Below are positions 1-8,546 of a stretch of 64,000 nucleotides of DNA, piece by piece. The notes beneath the pieces are model-generated. The model saw only the letters and a program-made list of their open reading frames with translations, was not told the origin of the DNA and ran no database searches. The stretch is from Citrobacter sp. Marseille-Q6884 (GTDB lineage: Bacteria > Pseudomonadota > Gammaproteobacteria > Enterobacterales > Enterobacteriaceae): positions 1,302,001 to 1,366,000 of the forward strand of contig NZ_CAMDRE010000002.1 of NCBI RefSeq assembly GCF_945906775.1. Reading direction: 5' to 3'. The position numbers were made by a program, and so were the translations under genes. Every line of letters starts with the position of its first letter. Position 1 is the first letter of the stretch.

Positions 1-172
1 TGTGAAACAGGTTCGACCATAACACCATACCGCGTTTGTCCAGCATCTGGCTGGAGGAGGCGCGCCAGGTATACTGTCCGTAGTCATAGCGTAACCAACT
101 CCCGAGGATAAACACCGTGCCGCACAGGTACGGGTAGATGTCGTAAAAGAAGACGTTCAGATACTGAATCAT
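1..172 (-). CDS. narV: Respiratory nitrate reductase 2 gamma subunit, N-terminal part (window edge)
   Basis: This is the membrane cytochrome b subunit that passes electrons from quinol to the NarY iron-sulfur subunit. Only the first 57 codons lie in the window, beginning MIQYLNVFFYDIYPYLCG, the usual NarI/NarV start leading into the first membrane helix. The ATG shares ATGA with the narW stop (4-base overlap), which indicates translational coupling. The gene runs off the left edge, so whether it is intact cannot be judged. The NarV rather than NarI assignment rests on narU next to the operon. Confidence 0.93.
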   Translation of the reverse strand, partial: MIQYLNVFFYDIYPYLCGTVFILGSWLRYDYGQYTWRASSSQMLDKRGMVLWSNLFH

Positions 173-864
173 TTCGGGCCTCCCGCGCTGACGTCAACAT
201 ACTGTGGCGCCACGTCCTGGCTAAAGCGCCGTTGATAGTGTTGTAACGGTGAACTGTCGCAGGCCGTGGCGTTATCCTCGATAAACTTGACCTGTTCCTC
301 TTCCCAGACCGCATCCAGCGCCTGACGGGTATCATCACGGGTCTCTGCGCCTACCTGTTTGGTGACACTGTCACTTGAAAGGGGGCTTTCCGCTAAGATG
401 AGCAGGGCGTCAAACAACTGATACCACGGCGTTTCCCGTTGTTTTAAGCGCCCCCCCAGCAGCGCCAGGATGGGCGCAACGTTCTGCAATCCCACTTTTG
501 CCTCAGCCTGTGGCAGTACGCTCAAATACTCCAGATACAACGGCAGGTGATCGGGCAGTTCCCGGCAGTCCAGTTGCAACCCCACCTTTTCATATTGCGC
601 CAGCAGGTCAACCATCGCCTGACCCCGATCGCGCGACTCTGCGTGAACGTGTTCGAACAGCAACAATGAGGTGGCTCGGCCCCGATCAAACACCTCGCAC
701 CATTCGGCCTGTTTATCGAGTAACGGCGCATTGAGCAACGCCGTCGTAAACCCGGTAAGCATCGGTGCATCGCTGGCAACAAGCGCCAGCGCGTCGTCTT
801 TACACTCCCACAGCAGCTCGTCCGGGTACTCCATCAGCAGGCCGATAATCTTCAGGATTTGCAT
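169..864 (-). CDS. narW: Nitrate reductase 2 molybdenum cofactor assembly chaperone
   Basis: NarJ/NarW-family chaperone of 231 residues, full family length. It is not part of the mature enzyme: it binds the immature alpha subunit in the cytoplasm and holds it for molybdenum-cofactor insertion and membrane docking. The all-alpha Nitrate_red_del sequence starts MQILKIIGLLMEYPDELLW and carries the typical DHLPLYLEYLS stretch near residue 105. Its ATG overlaps the narY stop by one base (TAATG), with GGAGGG just upstream inside narY as ribosome-binding site. Its own stop overlaps narV. The tight packing supports one narZYWV transcript. Confidence 0.95.
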   Translation of the reverse strand: MQILKIIGLLMEYPDELLWECKDDALALVASDAPMLTGFTTALLNAPLLDKQAEWCEVFDRGRATSLLLFEHVHAESRDRGQAMVDLLAQYEKVGLQLDCRELPDHLPLYLEYLSVLPQAEAKVGLQNVAPILALLGGRLKQRETPWYQLFDALLILAESPLSSDSVTKQVGAETRDDTRQALDAVWEEEQVKFIEDNATACDSSPLQHYQRRFSQDVAPQYVDVSAGGPK

Positions 865-2408
865 TATTCACCCTCCGCTTTATCGCGTACTTCGGTGATG
901 TCGATGGCGTCAATGCGGCTGCTGTTGAACAGGTTGAATTTGGTGTCGGAACCGTGGCAACCGTCGCCAAAGGTAAAGCCGCAGCCGTTGCGCTCCCCGA
1001 AAGCGTCACCCGCCATTTCGCGGTGGCTGGTTGGGATCACGAAGCGGTCTTCATAGTTAGCGATAGCCAGGTAGCGGTACATCTCCTCAACCTGTTCAAC
1101 GCTTAATCCCACTTCCTCAATCGCGCGCGTATCCGTTACACCCTCTACGGTTTGCGAACGCATGTAATGGCGCATCGCCATCATGCGTTTCAGTGCGCGC
1201 AGCACCGGGCCGGTATCTCCGGCGCTGAGCATATTGGCGAGGTACTGCACCGGAATACGCAACGACTCGACGGCAGGCAGAATATTGCCATTGTGTGGCA
1301 GACCGCCTGCGTCGGCGACGGACTGAATAGGAGACAACGGCGGTACGTACCAGACCATCGGCAGAGTGCGATACTCGGGGTGCAGGGGCAGAGCCAGCTT
1401 CCAGTCCATCGCCATTTTGTAGACCGGGGAACGCTGGGCCGCATCGATGACGTTGTGGGGAATACCCTGTTTTAACGCCTCTTCAATCACCGCCGGATCG
1501 TTCGGGTTGAGGAATACATCACACTGGCGCTCGTAGAGATCGGTTTCATGTTCGGTGCTGGCCGCTTCTTCAATACGGTCTGCGTCATACAGCAGGACGC
1601 CGAGATAACGAATGCGCCCGACACAGGTTTCAGAACAGACCGTTGGCTGACCGGATTCAATACGTGGGTAGCAGAAAATGCATTTTTCTGACTTGCCGCT
1701 CTTCCAGTTGAAGTAGATTTTTTTGTACGGACACCCGCTGATGCACAAGCGCCAGCCACGACATTTATCCTGATCAATCAGGACAATGCCATCCTCTTCA
1801 CGTTTGTAGATAGCGCCGCTCGGACAGGTCGCCACACAACTGGGATTGAGACAGTGCTCACACAGGCGTGGCAGATACATCATGAAGGTGTTTTCGAACT
1901 GACCGTACATCTCCTTTTGCATCTTCTCAAAATTACGGTCGCGGGCGCGTTTTGAAAACTCGCCGCCCAGCAGCTCCTCCCAGTTTGGCCCCCAGATAAT
2001 CTTGTCCATCCGTTTGCCGTCAATCAACGAGCGTGGGCGGGCGGTAGGCTGGTTTTTACCTTCAGGCGCACTGTGCAGATGCTGATAATCGTAAGTGAAC
2101 GGCTCGTAGTAATCATCGATTTGCGGGATCACCGGGTTGGCAAAGATTTTGGTGATCACGCCCATTTTGCCGCCCAGGCGGGGTCGTATCTTACCGTTTA
2201 CGTCGCGAACCCAGCCGCCTTGCCACTCCTCCTGATCTTCCCAGTTTTTTGGATAGCCGATCCCGGGTTTGGTTTCGACGTTGTTAAACCATGCGTATTC
2301 CATACCTTCGCGCCCGGTCCAGACGTTTTTACAGGTGACGGAGCAGGTGTGGCAGCCGATACACTTATCCAGATTAAGAACCATGCCGACCTGTGAGCGT
2401 ATTTTCAT
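864..2408 (-). CDS. narY: Nitrate reductase 2 beta subunit (iron-sulfur)
   Basis: Electron-transfer subunit of 514 residues, the length of E. coli NarY. Four cysteine clusters are visible: CIGCHTCSVTCKN near residue 16, CEHCLNPSCVATCP near 184, CRGWRLCISGCPYKK near 217 and CIFCYPR...CSETCVGR near 244-263. One cluster has Trp in place of a Cys (CRGW), as expected for the [3Fe-4S] centre of this family. The protein sits on the cytoplasmic face between the NarZ catalytic subunit and the NarV cytochrome. The start codon overlaps the narZ stop (ATGA). Confidence 0.97.
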   Translation of the reverse strand: MKIRSQVGMVLNLDKCIGCHTCSVTCKNVWTGREGMEYAWFNNVETKPGIGYPKNWEDQEEWQGGWVRDVNGKIRPRLGGKMGVITKIFANPVIPQIDDYYEPFTYDYQHLHSAPEGKNQPTARPRSLIDGKRMDKIIWGPNWEELLGGEFSKRARDRNFEKMQKEMYGQFENTFMMYLPRLCEHCLNPSCVATCPSGAIYKREEDGIVLIDQDKCRGWRLCISGCPYKKIYFNWKSGKSEKCIFCYPRIESGQPTVCSETCVGRIRYLGVLLYDADRIEEAASTEHETDLYERQCDVFLNPNDPAVIEEALKQGIPHNVIDAAQRSPVYKMAMDWKLALPLHPEYRTLPMVWYVPPLSPIQSVADAGGLPHNGNILPAVESLRIPVQYLANMLSAGDTGPVLRALKRMMAMRHYMRSQTVEGVTDTRAIEEVGLSVEQVEEMYRYLAIANYEDRFVIPTSHREMAGDAFGERNGCGFTFGDGCHGSDTKFNLFNSSRIDAIDITEVRDKAEGE

Positions 2409-5400
2409 TTTTTCGCCTCCTGTACCTGATCGCGACCTTCATCATCCAGCCAGTTAATGTTTTTCATTTTTCGAATCATGATGAACTCGTCGCGGTTCGA
2501 GCCGACCGTGCCGTAATAGTTGAAGCTGTATGCCAGCTGCGCATAGCCGCCAATCATGTGCGTCGGTTTCGGGCACACACGGGTGACAGAGTTATGGATC
2601 CCTCCGCGCATTCCGGTGACTTCAGAGCCGGGAATATTCATGATTCGCTCCTGAGCGTGATACATCATGGTCATCCCCGGCGGCACGCGCTGGCTGACTA
2701 CCGCACGGGCGGTGAGTGCGCCGTTGGCGTTGAAGGCCTCGATCCAGTCGTTATCCTCAATACCCAACTCTTTGGCATCGGTTTCACTGATCCAGACAAT
2801 CGGACCGCCGCGGGACAACGTCAGCATCAGCAGGTTTTCACTGTAGGTCGAGTGGATGCCCCATTTCTGGTGCGGCGTCAGGAAGTTCAATGCTTTCTCC
2901 GGGAAGCCATTGGGCGGAATCTCGCGCATTTCACTCACGCTGCGGGTGTCAATGGGCGGGCGATAAGCCACCAGGCTTTCACCAAAGGCGCGCATCCACG
3001 CGTGATCCTGATACAACTGCTGACGACCCGACAACGTGCGCCACGGGATCAGCTCATGCACGTTGGTATACCCGGCGTTATAGGAGACATGTTCGCTCTC
3101 CAGACCGGACCATGTTGGGCTGGAGATGATTTTGCGCGGTTGCGCCTGAATATCGCGAAAGCGGATCTTTTCGTCTTCTTTGTTCAGCGCCAGATGGGTG
3201 TGATCGCGTCCGGTCATTGCGCCCAGCGCTTCCCAGGCCTTCACCGCCACCTGACCGTTGGTTTCCGGTGCAAGCGCCAGGATGACTTCGGACGCGTCGA
3301 GCGCCGTGTCGATCAGCGGTCGGCCTTTTGCCGGACCTTCACGCTTGGTGTAGTTCAGCTTGCCGAGGAAATCGACTTCCGTCTGTGTATTCCAGGCTAT
3401 GCCTTTCCCGCCATTTCCCAGCTTATCCATCAAAGGCCCCAGCGACGTGAAGCGCTCATAGGTGGCAGGGTAGTCACGTTCTACGACGGCAATGTTGGGC
3501 GCTGTTTTACCCGCAATGAGATCGCATTCGCCTTTACGCCAGTCCAGAATATCAAACGGCTGCGCCAGCTCTGCCGGCGAGTCATGTTGTAACGGTTGCA
3601 GCACAACGTCGGTTTCTTGTCCCAGATGGCCAACGCACACCTCTGAGAACGCTTTGGCAATCCCTTTATAAATTTCCCAGTCGCTTTTTGATTCCCATGC
3701 CGGATCAACCGCCGCTGACAGCGGATGAATAAACGGATGCATATCCGACGTATTCATGTCGTCTTTTTCGTACCAGGTGGCTGTCGGCAGAACGATATCG
3801 GAGAACAGGCAGGTACTGGACATACGGAAGTCGAGCGTTACCAGCAGATCGAGCTTGCCTTCAATCGCGGCGGATTGCCATTCGACTTCCTCCGGCTTGA
3901 TCCCCGCACTGGAACCCAGCGCTTCCCCCTGAATACCGCTTTCGGTACCCAGCAGGTACTTGAGCATATATTCATGCCCTTTACCGGAGGAGCCCAACAG
4001 GTTAGAGCGCCAGACGAAGAGGTTACGCGGATGGTTTTTGCCGCTGTCGGGTTGTTCGCAGGCCATGCGGATATCCCCGGACTTCAGCGCCTGGGCGGTG
4101 TACTCCGCAGGTGACAATCCCGCCTGTTCAGCCTTCGCTTTCACCGTTAACGGGTTGAGGTTGAGCTGTGGGGCTGACGGTAGCCAGCCCATACGCTCCG
4201 CGCGGACGTTGAAGTCAATCAGATGCCCGGTAAATTTCGACGCATCCGCCAGCGGGGAGAGCAGCTCCTGCGCGGTCACTTTTTCATAGCGCCACTGGCT
4301 GGAGTGGTTGTAGAAAAAAGAGGTACTGTTCATTTGACGCGGTGGACGGTTCCAGTCCAGCGCAAAGGCCAGCGGGAGCCAGCCGGTTTGCGGGCGCAAT
4401 TTTTCCTGCCCGACATAGTGTGCCCAACCGCCACCGCTCTGCCCGACACAGCCACAAAATACCAGGATGTTGATCATCCCACGGTAGTTCATGTCCATGT
4501 GATACCAGTGGTTGACGCCAGCGCCGAGGATGATCATCGACCGACCGTGGGTTTTGTGGGCGGTATCGGCAAATTCACGGGCGATCTGTTCAATGTGATG
4601 TGCAGGCACGCCGGTGATTTGCTCGCCCCAGGCCGGAGTGTAGGCTTTAATCTCGGTGTAGTCGTTGGCTGCCAGCGCATCCTCCAGCCCGCGATCCAGA
4701 CCGTAATTCGCCAGCACAAGGTCATAAACACTGACCACCGGGCACTCACGTCCATCTGCAAGGGTGAGGCGTTTGACCGGTAAGGTGCGTACCAGTACCG
4801 GCTCCTGCTTCACGCTGCGAAAATGCGGGTTTTCGTTACCCCCAAAGTAGGGGAAGGCCACACCGGCGACATCGTCATGCTGACCGAGCAACGACAGTGA
4901 CAGTTCGGTTTCCGCACCCGCCGCCAGCGGTTCGAGGTTCCACTTGCCTTTCTCACCCCAGCGAAAGCCTATCGAACCGTTCGGCACCACCAAATCACCG
5001 GCGGTATTAAAGGCCACGGTTTTCCATTCCGGGTTGTTGCTTTCACCCAGGCTATCTACAAGGTCGGAGGCGCGAAGCATGCGCCCCGGTACATAACTGC
5101 CGTCCTCACGGGAATCCAGCAGGACTAGCATCGGCATATCGGTGTAACGGCGGCAGTAATTCAGGAAGTAGTCGCTGGGCTTATCGAGGTGGAACTCTTT
5201 GAGGATCACATGCCCCATCGCCATTGCCAGCGCGCTGTCGGTGCCTTGTTTCGGCGCCAGCCACTGGTCGCACAGCTTGGCGACTTCAGAGTAGTCCGGT
5301 GTGATAGCAATTGTCTTGGTGCCTTTGTAGCGCACCTCGGTAAAGAAGTGGGCATCCGGTGTACGGGTCTGCGGGACGTTAGAGCCCCAGGCAATGATAT

Positions 5401-6145
5401 AGCTGGAGTTATACCAGTCGGCGGATTCTGGCACATCGGTCTGCTCGCCCCAGGTCATCGGCGAGGCGGGAGGCAAGTCGCAGTACCAGTCATAAAAGCT
5501 CAGGCAGGTTCCACCCAGCAACGAGAGATAACGTGTGCCCGCTGCATAGGAAACCATCGACATGGCAGGGATCGGCGAAAATCCCACGACGCGATCCGGG
5601 CCATAGGTTTTTACCGTCCAGACGTTGGCAGCGGCAATAAGCGGGTTTAACTCTTTCCAGTTCGAACGGATAAATCCGCCACGCCCGCGTACCTGTTTGT
5701 AGCTCTGGCACTTCTGCGGATCGTTCATGATGGATTCCCAGGCCAGTACCGGATCCGGCTGGCGGGAGAGGGCGTCGCGCCACAGTTCAATCAGACGTTT
5801 ACGTACCAACGGGTATTTCAGGCGATTGGCACTGTAGAGATACCAGGAGTAGCTGGCGCCGCGCGGGCAGCCGCGGGGTTCATGGTTTGGCAGGTCGGGG
5901 CGGGTTCGTGGGTAGTCCGTTTGTTGCGTTTCCCAGGTGACCAGACCGTTTTTAACGTAGATTTTCCAGCTGCATGAACCGGTGCAGTTGACGCCGTGGG
6001 TCGAGCGCACAATTTTATCAAACTGCCAGCGCTGGCGATAACTGTCTTCCCAGTCCCGGTTGGTGTGCATCACTTGCCCATGACCGTCGGCAAAGGTATC
6101 GCCCTTTTGTTTAAAGTAGCGAAAGCGATCCAACAGTTTACTCAT
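2405..6145 (-). CDS. narZ: Nitrate reductase 2 alpha subunit (molybdopterin)
   Basis: Catalytic subunit of 1246 residues, matching full-length NarZ. It reduces nitrate to nitrite at a Mo-bis-MGD centre on the cytoplasmic side. The N-terminus has the HGVNCTGSCSWKIYV segment near residue 50, which supplies the His/Cys ligands of the FS0 cluster, followed by RTRPDLPNHEPRGCPRG. The conserved YNSSYIIAWGSNVPQTRTPDAHF region near residues 245-267 belongs to the active-site domain. No frameshift is seen. It is the first gene of the narZYWV block, 112 bases downstream of narU. This isoenzyme is generally the weakly expressed, stationary-phase one; no promoter proving that is visible here. Confidence 0.97.
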   Translation of the reverse strand: MSKLLDRFRYFKQKGDTFADGHGQVMHTNRDWEDSYRQRWQFDKIVRSTHGVNCTGSCSWKIYVKNGLVTWETQQTDYPRTRPDLPNHEPRGCPRGASYSWYLYSANRLKYPLVRKRLIELWRDALSRQPDPVLAWESIMNDPQKCQSYKQVRGRGGFIRSNWKELNPLIAAANVWTVKTYGPDRVVGFSPIPAMSMVSYAAGTRYLSLLGGTCLSFYDWYCDLPPASPMTWGEQTDVPESADWYNSSYIIAWGSNVPQTRTPDAHFFTEVRYKGTKTIAITPDYSEVAKLCDQWLAPKQGTDSALAMAMGHVILKEFHLDKPSDYFLNYCRRYTDMPMLVLLDSREDGSYVPGRMLRASDLVDSLGESNNPEWKTVAFNTAGDLVVPNGSIGFRWGEKGKWNLEPLAAGAETELSLSLLGQHDDVAGVAFPYFGGNENPHFRSVKQEPVLVRTLPVKRLTLADGRECPVVSVYDLVLANYGLDRGLEDALAANDYTEIKAYTPAWGEQITGVPAHHIEQIAREFADTAHKTHGRSMIILGAGVNHWYHMDMNYRGMINILVFCGCVGQSGGGWAHYVGQEKLRPQTGWLPLAFALDWNRPPRQMNSTSFFYNHSSQWRYEKVTAQELLSPLADASKFTGHLIDFNVRAERMGWLPSAPQLNLNPLTVKAKAEQAGLSPAEYTAQALKSGDIRMACEQPDSGKNHPRNLFVWRSNLLGSSGKGHEYMLKYLLGTESGIQGEALGSSAGIKPEEVEWQSAAIEGKLDLLVTLDFRMSSTCLFSDIVLPTATWYEKDDMNTSDMHPFIHPLSAAVDPAWESKSDWEIYKGIAKAFSEVCVGHLGQETDVVLQPLQHDSPAELAQPFDILDWRKGECDLIAGKTAPNIAVVERDYPATYERFTSLGPLMDKLGNGGKGIAWNTQTEVDFLGKLNYTKREGPAKGRPLIDTALDASEVILALAPETNGQVAVKAWEALGAMTGRDHTHLALNKEDEKIRFRDIQAQPRKIISSPTWSGLESEHVSYNAGYTNVHELIPWRTLSGRQQLYQDHAWMRAFGESLVAYRPPIDTRSVSEMREIPPNGFPEKALNFLTPHQKWGIHSTYSENLLMLTLSRGGPIVWISETDAKELGIEDNDWIEAFNANGALTARAVVSQRVPPGMTMMYHAQERIMNIPGSEVTGMRGGIHNSVTRVCPKPTHMIGGYAQLAYSFNYYGTVGSNRDEFIMIRKMKNINWLDDEGRDQVQEAKK

Positions 6146-6188
6146 GACATGTCTCCTGCTTCGATAATGTGGCCGACGCGAACCAAAC

Positions 6189-6227
6189 TGTCGGCCGGAT
6201 AGCCGCTAATGCCCTGTCCGGCCGACA
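6189..6227. repeat. REP-like palindrome between narU and narZ
   Basis: Perfect 11-base inverted arms TGTCGGCCGGA (6189-6199) and TCCGGCCGACA (6217-6227) surround a 17-base loop. The GCCGGAT...TCCGGC core resembles enterobacterial REP (repetitive extragenic palindromic) units. It may stabilise the narU mRNA end or separate narU expression from narZYWV. There is no U-tract, so a simple terminator is less likely. Confidence 0.6.
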
Positions 6228-6257
6228 AAAACGTCCGATTCTGCGATTGTTATGCTG

Positions 6258-7643
6258 TTATTTTTTTTGTGATTTGCGGCCATAGACCAGCCAGGTCACC
6301 AGCACGCAGACGATGTAAAACACTAAAAATATTTTCATGGCGCCCACCGGAGAGCCGGTCAACGCCAGGGAGGAACCAAACGCTTTCGGGATAAAAAAGC
6401 CGCCGACGGCGCCAATAGCGGAGATAAACCCCAGCGCTGCGGCGGTATCCGTCACCGCTTCACGCTGAGCCTGTTCTTCCGTACCGCCGTGCAGTTTCAC
6501 GCGATAAATCGTGATTTTGCGAAAGATCACGGCAATCATCTGGAAGGTCGAACCGCTGCCGAGACCTGCCGTCAGGAACAGTCCCATAAACACCAGGTAG
6601 AAGGCGGTGAAGCTCCCCGAGCCTGAACCTGGCAGGGTGAGGAACAGCAGGGCGCTAAACAACGCCATAAAGATGAAGTTAATCAACGTAACCCGCACAC
6701 CGCCGAACTTATCTGAGATGAAGCCGCCAGCCGAACGCGCGAGTGCGCCGATAAACGGTCCGAAGAACGCCAGTTGCAGGATATTGACCTCAGGGAACTG
6801 CGTTTTTGCCAGCATGGCAAAGCCCGCCGAAAAACCAATAAACGACCCGAAGGTGGCGAGATAGAGCAGGCTTAACAACCACAGGTGAAAACGCTTGAGT
6901 ACCGGCAATTGAGAGGCGATGGAGGCTTTGGAGCTGGCGATATCGTTCATCCCTACACCCGCGGCCAGCGTTGAGAGCAGCAACAGCGGCACCCAAATCC
7001 ATGCGGCGTTAGTCAGTGACAGCATCGAGCCGTCAGGTTGCGGTACGCCCTGTACGCCCAGAAAGGTAAATATCGGCAGAAAGATAACCAGCGGTGCAAT
7101 CAGCTGCATGACGCTGACGCCCAGATTACCCAATCCCCCGTTAACGCCCAGCGCACCGCCTTGCTTCGCTTTCGGGAAGAAAAAACTGATATTGCCCATG
7201 CTGGAGGCAAAGTTGGCACCAGCAAATCCACACATCAGCGCAATAACAATAAATACGCCAAACGGAGTAGCGGTATTTTGCACGGCAAAACCGAGCCACA
7301 GGCAAGGAATAACAAGAATGACGGTGCTGAAAATCGTCCAACGGCGGCCACCAAATATAGGTACCATAAAGGAGTAGGGGACGCGTAATATTGCGCCAGA
7401 CAAGGACGGTAATGCGGTTAATAAAAAGAGTTGATCGGTGGTGAAATTAAAACCAATTTTATTTAAATTGACGGCGACAGCGCTAAATAACATCCAGACG
7501 CAGAAAGCTAAAAGAAGGCAACTTACTGATATCCAGAGATTTCTCCGCGCTATGTGTTTGCCTTTATTTTCCCAAAAAGCAGGATTTTCGGGTTTCCAGT
7601 CAGTCAAAAGATAACGATTATTTTTCTCATTTGATGGCGGCAT
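6258..7643 (-). CDS. narU: Nitrate/nitrite transporter NarU
   Basis: Twelve-helix major facilitator protein of the nitrate-nitrite porter family, 461 residues, placed beside the narZ operon as in E. coli and Salmonella. The nitrate signature GAGNFASSMGNISFFFPKAK is near residue 140 and a second one, GLGSGSTFQMIAVIF, is near 365. The N-terminal cytoplasmic stretch SNEKNNRYLLTDWKPENPAFW is characteristic of NarK/NarU. It exchanges nitrate and nitrite across the inner membrane. The gene lies upstream of narZ on the same strand and may share its transcript across the REP-like palindrome. Confidence 0.96.
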   Translation of the reverse strand: MPPSNEKNNRYLLTDWKPENPAFWENKGKHIARRNLWISVSCLLLAFCVWMLFSAVAVNLNKIGFNFTTDQLFLLTALPSLSGAILRVPYSFMVPIFGGRRWTIFSTVILVIPCLWLGFAVQNTATPFGVFIVIALMCGFAGANFASSMGNISFFFPKAKQGGALGVNGGLGNLGVSVMQLIAPLVIFLPIFTFLGVQGVPQPDGSMLSLTNAAWIWVPLLLLSTLAAGVGMNDIASSKASIASQLPVLKRFHLWLLSLLYLATFGSFIGFSAGFAMLAKTQFPEVNILQLAFFGPFIGALARSAGGFISDKFGGVRVTLINFIFMALFSALLFLTLPGSGSGSFTAFYLVFMGLFLTAGLGSGSTFQMIAVIFRKITIYRVKLHGGTEEQAQREAVTDTAAALGFISAIGAVGGFFIPKAFGSSLALTGSPVGAMKIFLVFYIVCVLVTWLVYGRKSQKK

Positions 7644-7849
7644 ATTTTCCTCGCATGCACACGTCGTTTAAGAAATAAACGTAGAGAGAGCCGTACTGGC
7701 CCTATTTAGAAATTATTGAAAAGTTTTGGGAATAATGATTGAAAGAATAGATAAAAAAGCGCAATAGCGCGGAGCGAAGGGAAAATAACGCGTTGCTTAA
7801 GTGTTACTAATTGTAAATATAAAGTGTCTGCTGTTACTGCGCGCAGGGT

Positions 7850-8428
7850 TTAGCGAAACAACTCCAGCGTGATCATGCGATCCAGATGTCTCGCAAAGGC
7901 GGGATCGTCCATCTCTTCAATACCGAGCACATACATTCCGTCAAGACCACAAACCAGACCGATCAAGCGCCAGGCGACGTCTGCGGCGTCAGGCTCTGCT
8001 GAAAATTCACCGGCCTGCTGACCGTGTACAATGATAGCCGCTGTCTCTTCATGCCACATTCGCATCGTTAGCAGGTAAGCGCTTTTGATCTCCGGGTCCT
8101 TATCCGCCAGGATCTGCGCTTCACGCCAGAGCTTAATATAAGGCTCGAATCCACCTTCCTCGCTACCGAGCATGGAATGCAGTCGCTCGCGAAAGGTTGC
8201 GTCCTCGCTGACCAGTTCGGCATCAAGCAGGGTACGAATCAGTCGAACAAAGGCCTGTGATTTAAGTTCGCCGGCGGAGGTAAAATGGTGGTGTAACTGA
8301 CCGGTCGCCACGTTTGCCTCTGCGGCGATACGTCGTACCGTCATGGCGGTGAATCCCTCTTCAAGCGCCACGCGCATTGCCGCTTGCAGAATCACTTCCC
8401 GACGTTCATCCCGATTCAGATAACTCAT
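7850..8428 (-). CDS. smvR: TetR-family repressor of the smvA efflux gene
   Basis: TetR regulator of about 192 residues from the chosen start (MSYLNRDERR); a longer frame exists but lacks a ribosome-binding site, while GGGGGC precedes this ATG. The N-terminal helix-turn-helix covers about residues 10-55, with TVRRIAAEANVATGQLHHHF as recognition segment, followed by a ligand-binding domain. It is divergent from smvA, the arrangement known for SmvR/SmvA in Salmonella and Klebsiella, where SmvR represses an exporter of cationic biocides. Two palindromes in the shared intergenic region are likely operators. Identity is inferred from context and fold. Confidence 0.85.
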   Translation of the reverse strand: MSYLNRDERREVILQAAMRVALEEGFTAMTVRRIAAEANVATGQLHHHFTSAGELKSQAFVRLIRTLLDAELVSEDATFRERLHSMLGSEEGGFEPYIKLWREAQILADKDPEIKSAYLLTMRMWHEETAAIIVHGQQAGEFSAEPDAADVAWRLIGLVCGLDGMYVLGIEEMDDPAFARHLDRMITLELFR

Positions 8429-8471
8429 GTTTGCCCCCGCATATTCACTGTGCTCGCAGTGTAACAAAAAG

Positions 8472-8487
8472 TTGGACATACGTTCAA
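8472..8487. promoter_or_regulatory. Candidate SmvR operator 1
   Basis: The sequence TTGGACATACGTTCAA is a near-perfect palindrome (14 of 16 positions symmetric) between the divergent smvR and smvA genes. It shares the TGGACAT core with the second palindrome, so both are probably read by the same dimeric repressor. SmvR is the obvious candidate. Confidence 0.55.
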
Positions 8488-8508
8488 ATTTCCGTAGGAT
8501 CGCTAAAG

Positions 8509-8524
8509 CTGGACATGTGTCCAG
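8509..8524. promoter_or_regulatory. Candidate SmvR operator 2
   Basis: CTGGACATGTGTCCAG has perfect 7-base arms around a TG centre and lies 22 bases upstream of the smvA start codon. Its centre is 37 bases from that of operator 1. Occupancy here would block the smvA promoter or early elongation. Confidence 0.6.
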
Positions 8525-8546
8525 TTTCAGTTTTGTCGGGAGTTTT

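Noticed and set aside
2393..3592. Long plus-strand open frame (399 codons) opposite narZ
   Set aside because: Antisense to a clear full-length narZ; no recognisable protein features, a typical shadow of GC-rich coding sequence.
7753..7770. Short GCGC/GCGC hairpin with adjacent T-run after smvR
   Set aside because: Only a 4-base stem; too weak to call a terminator although the position would fit.
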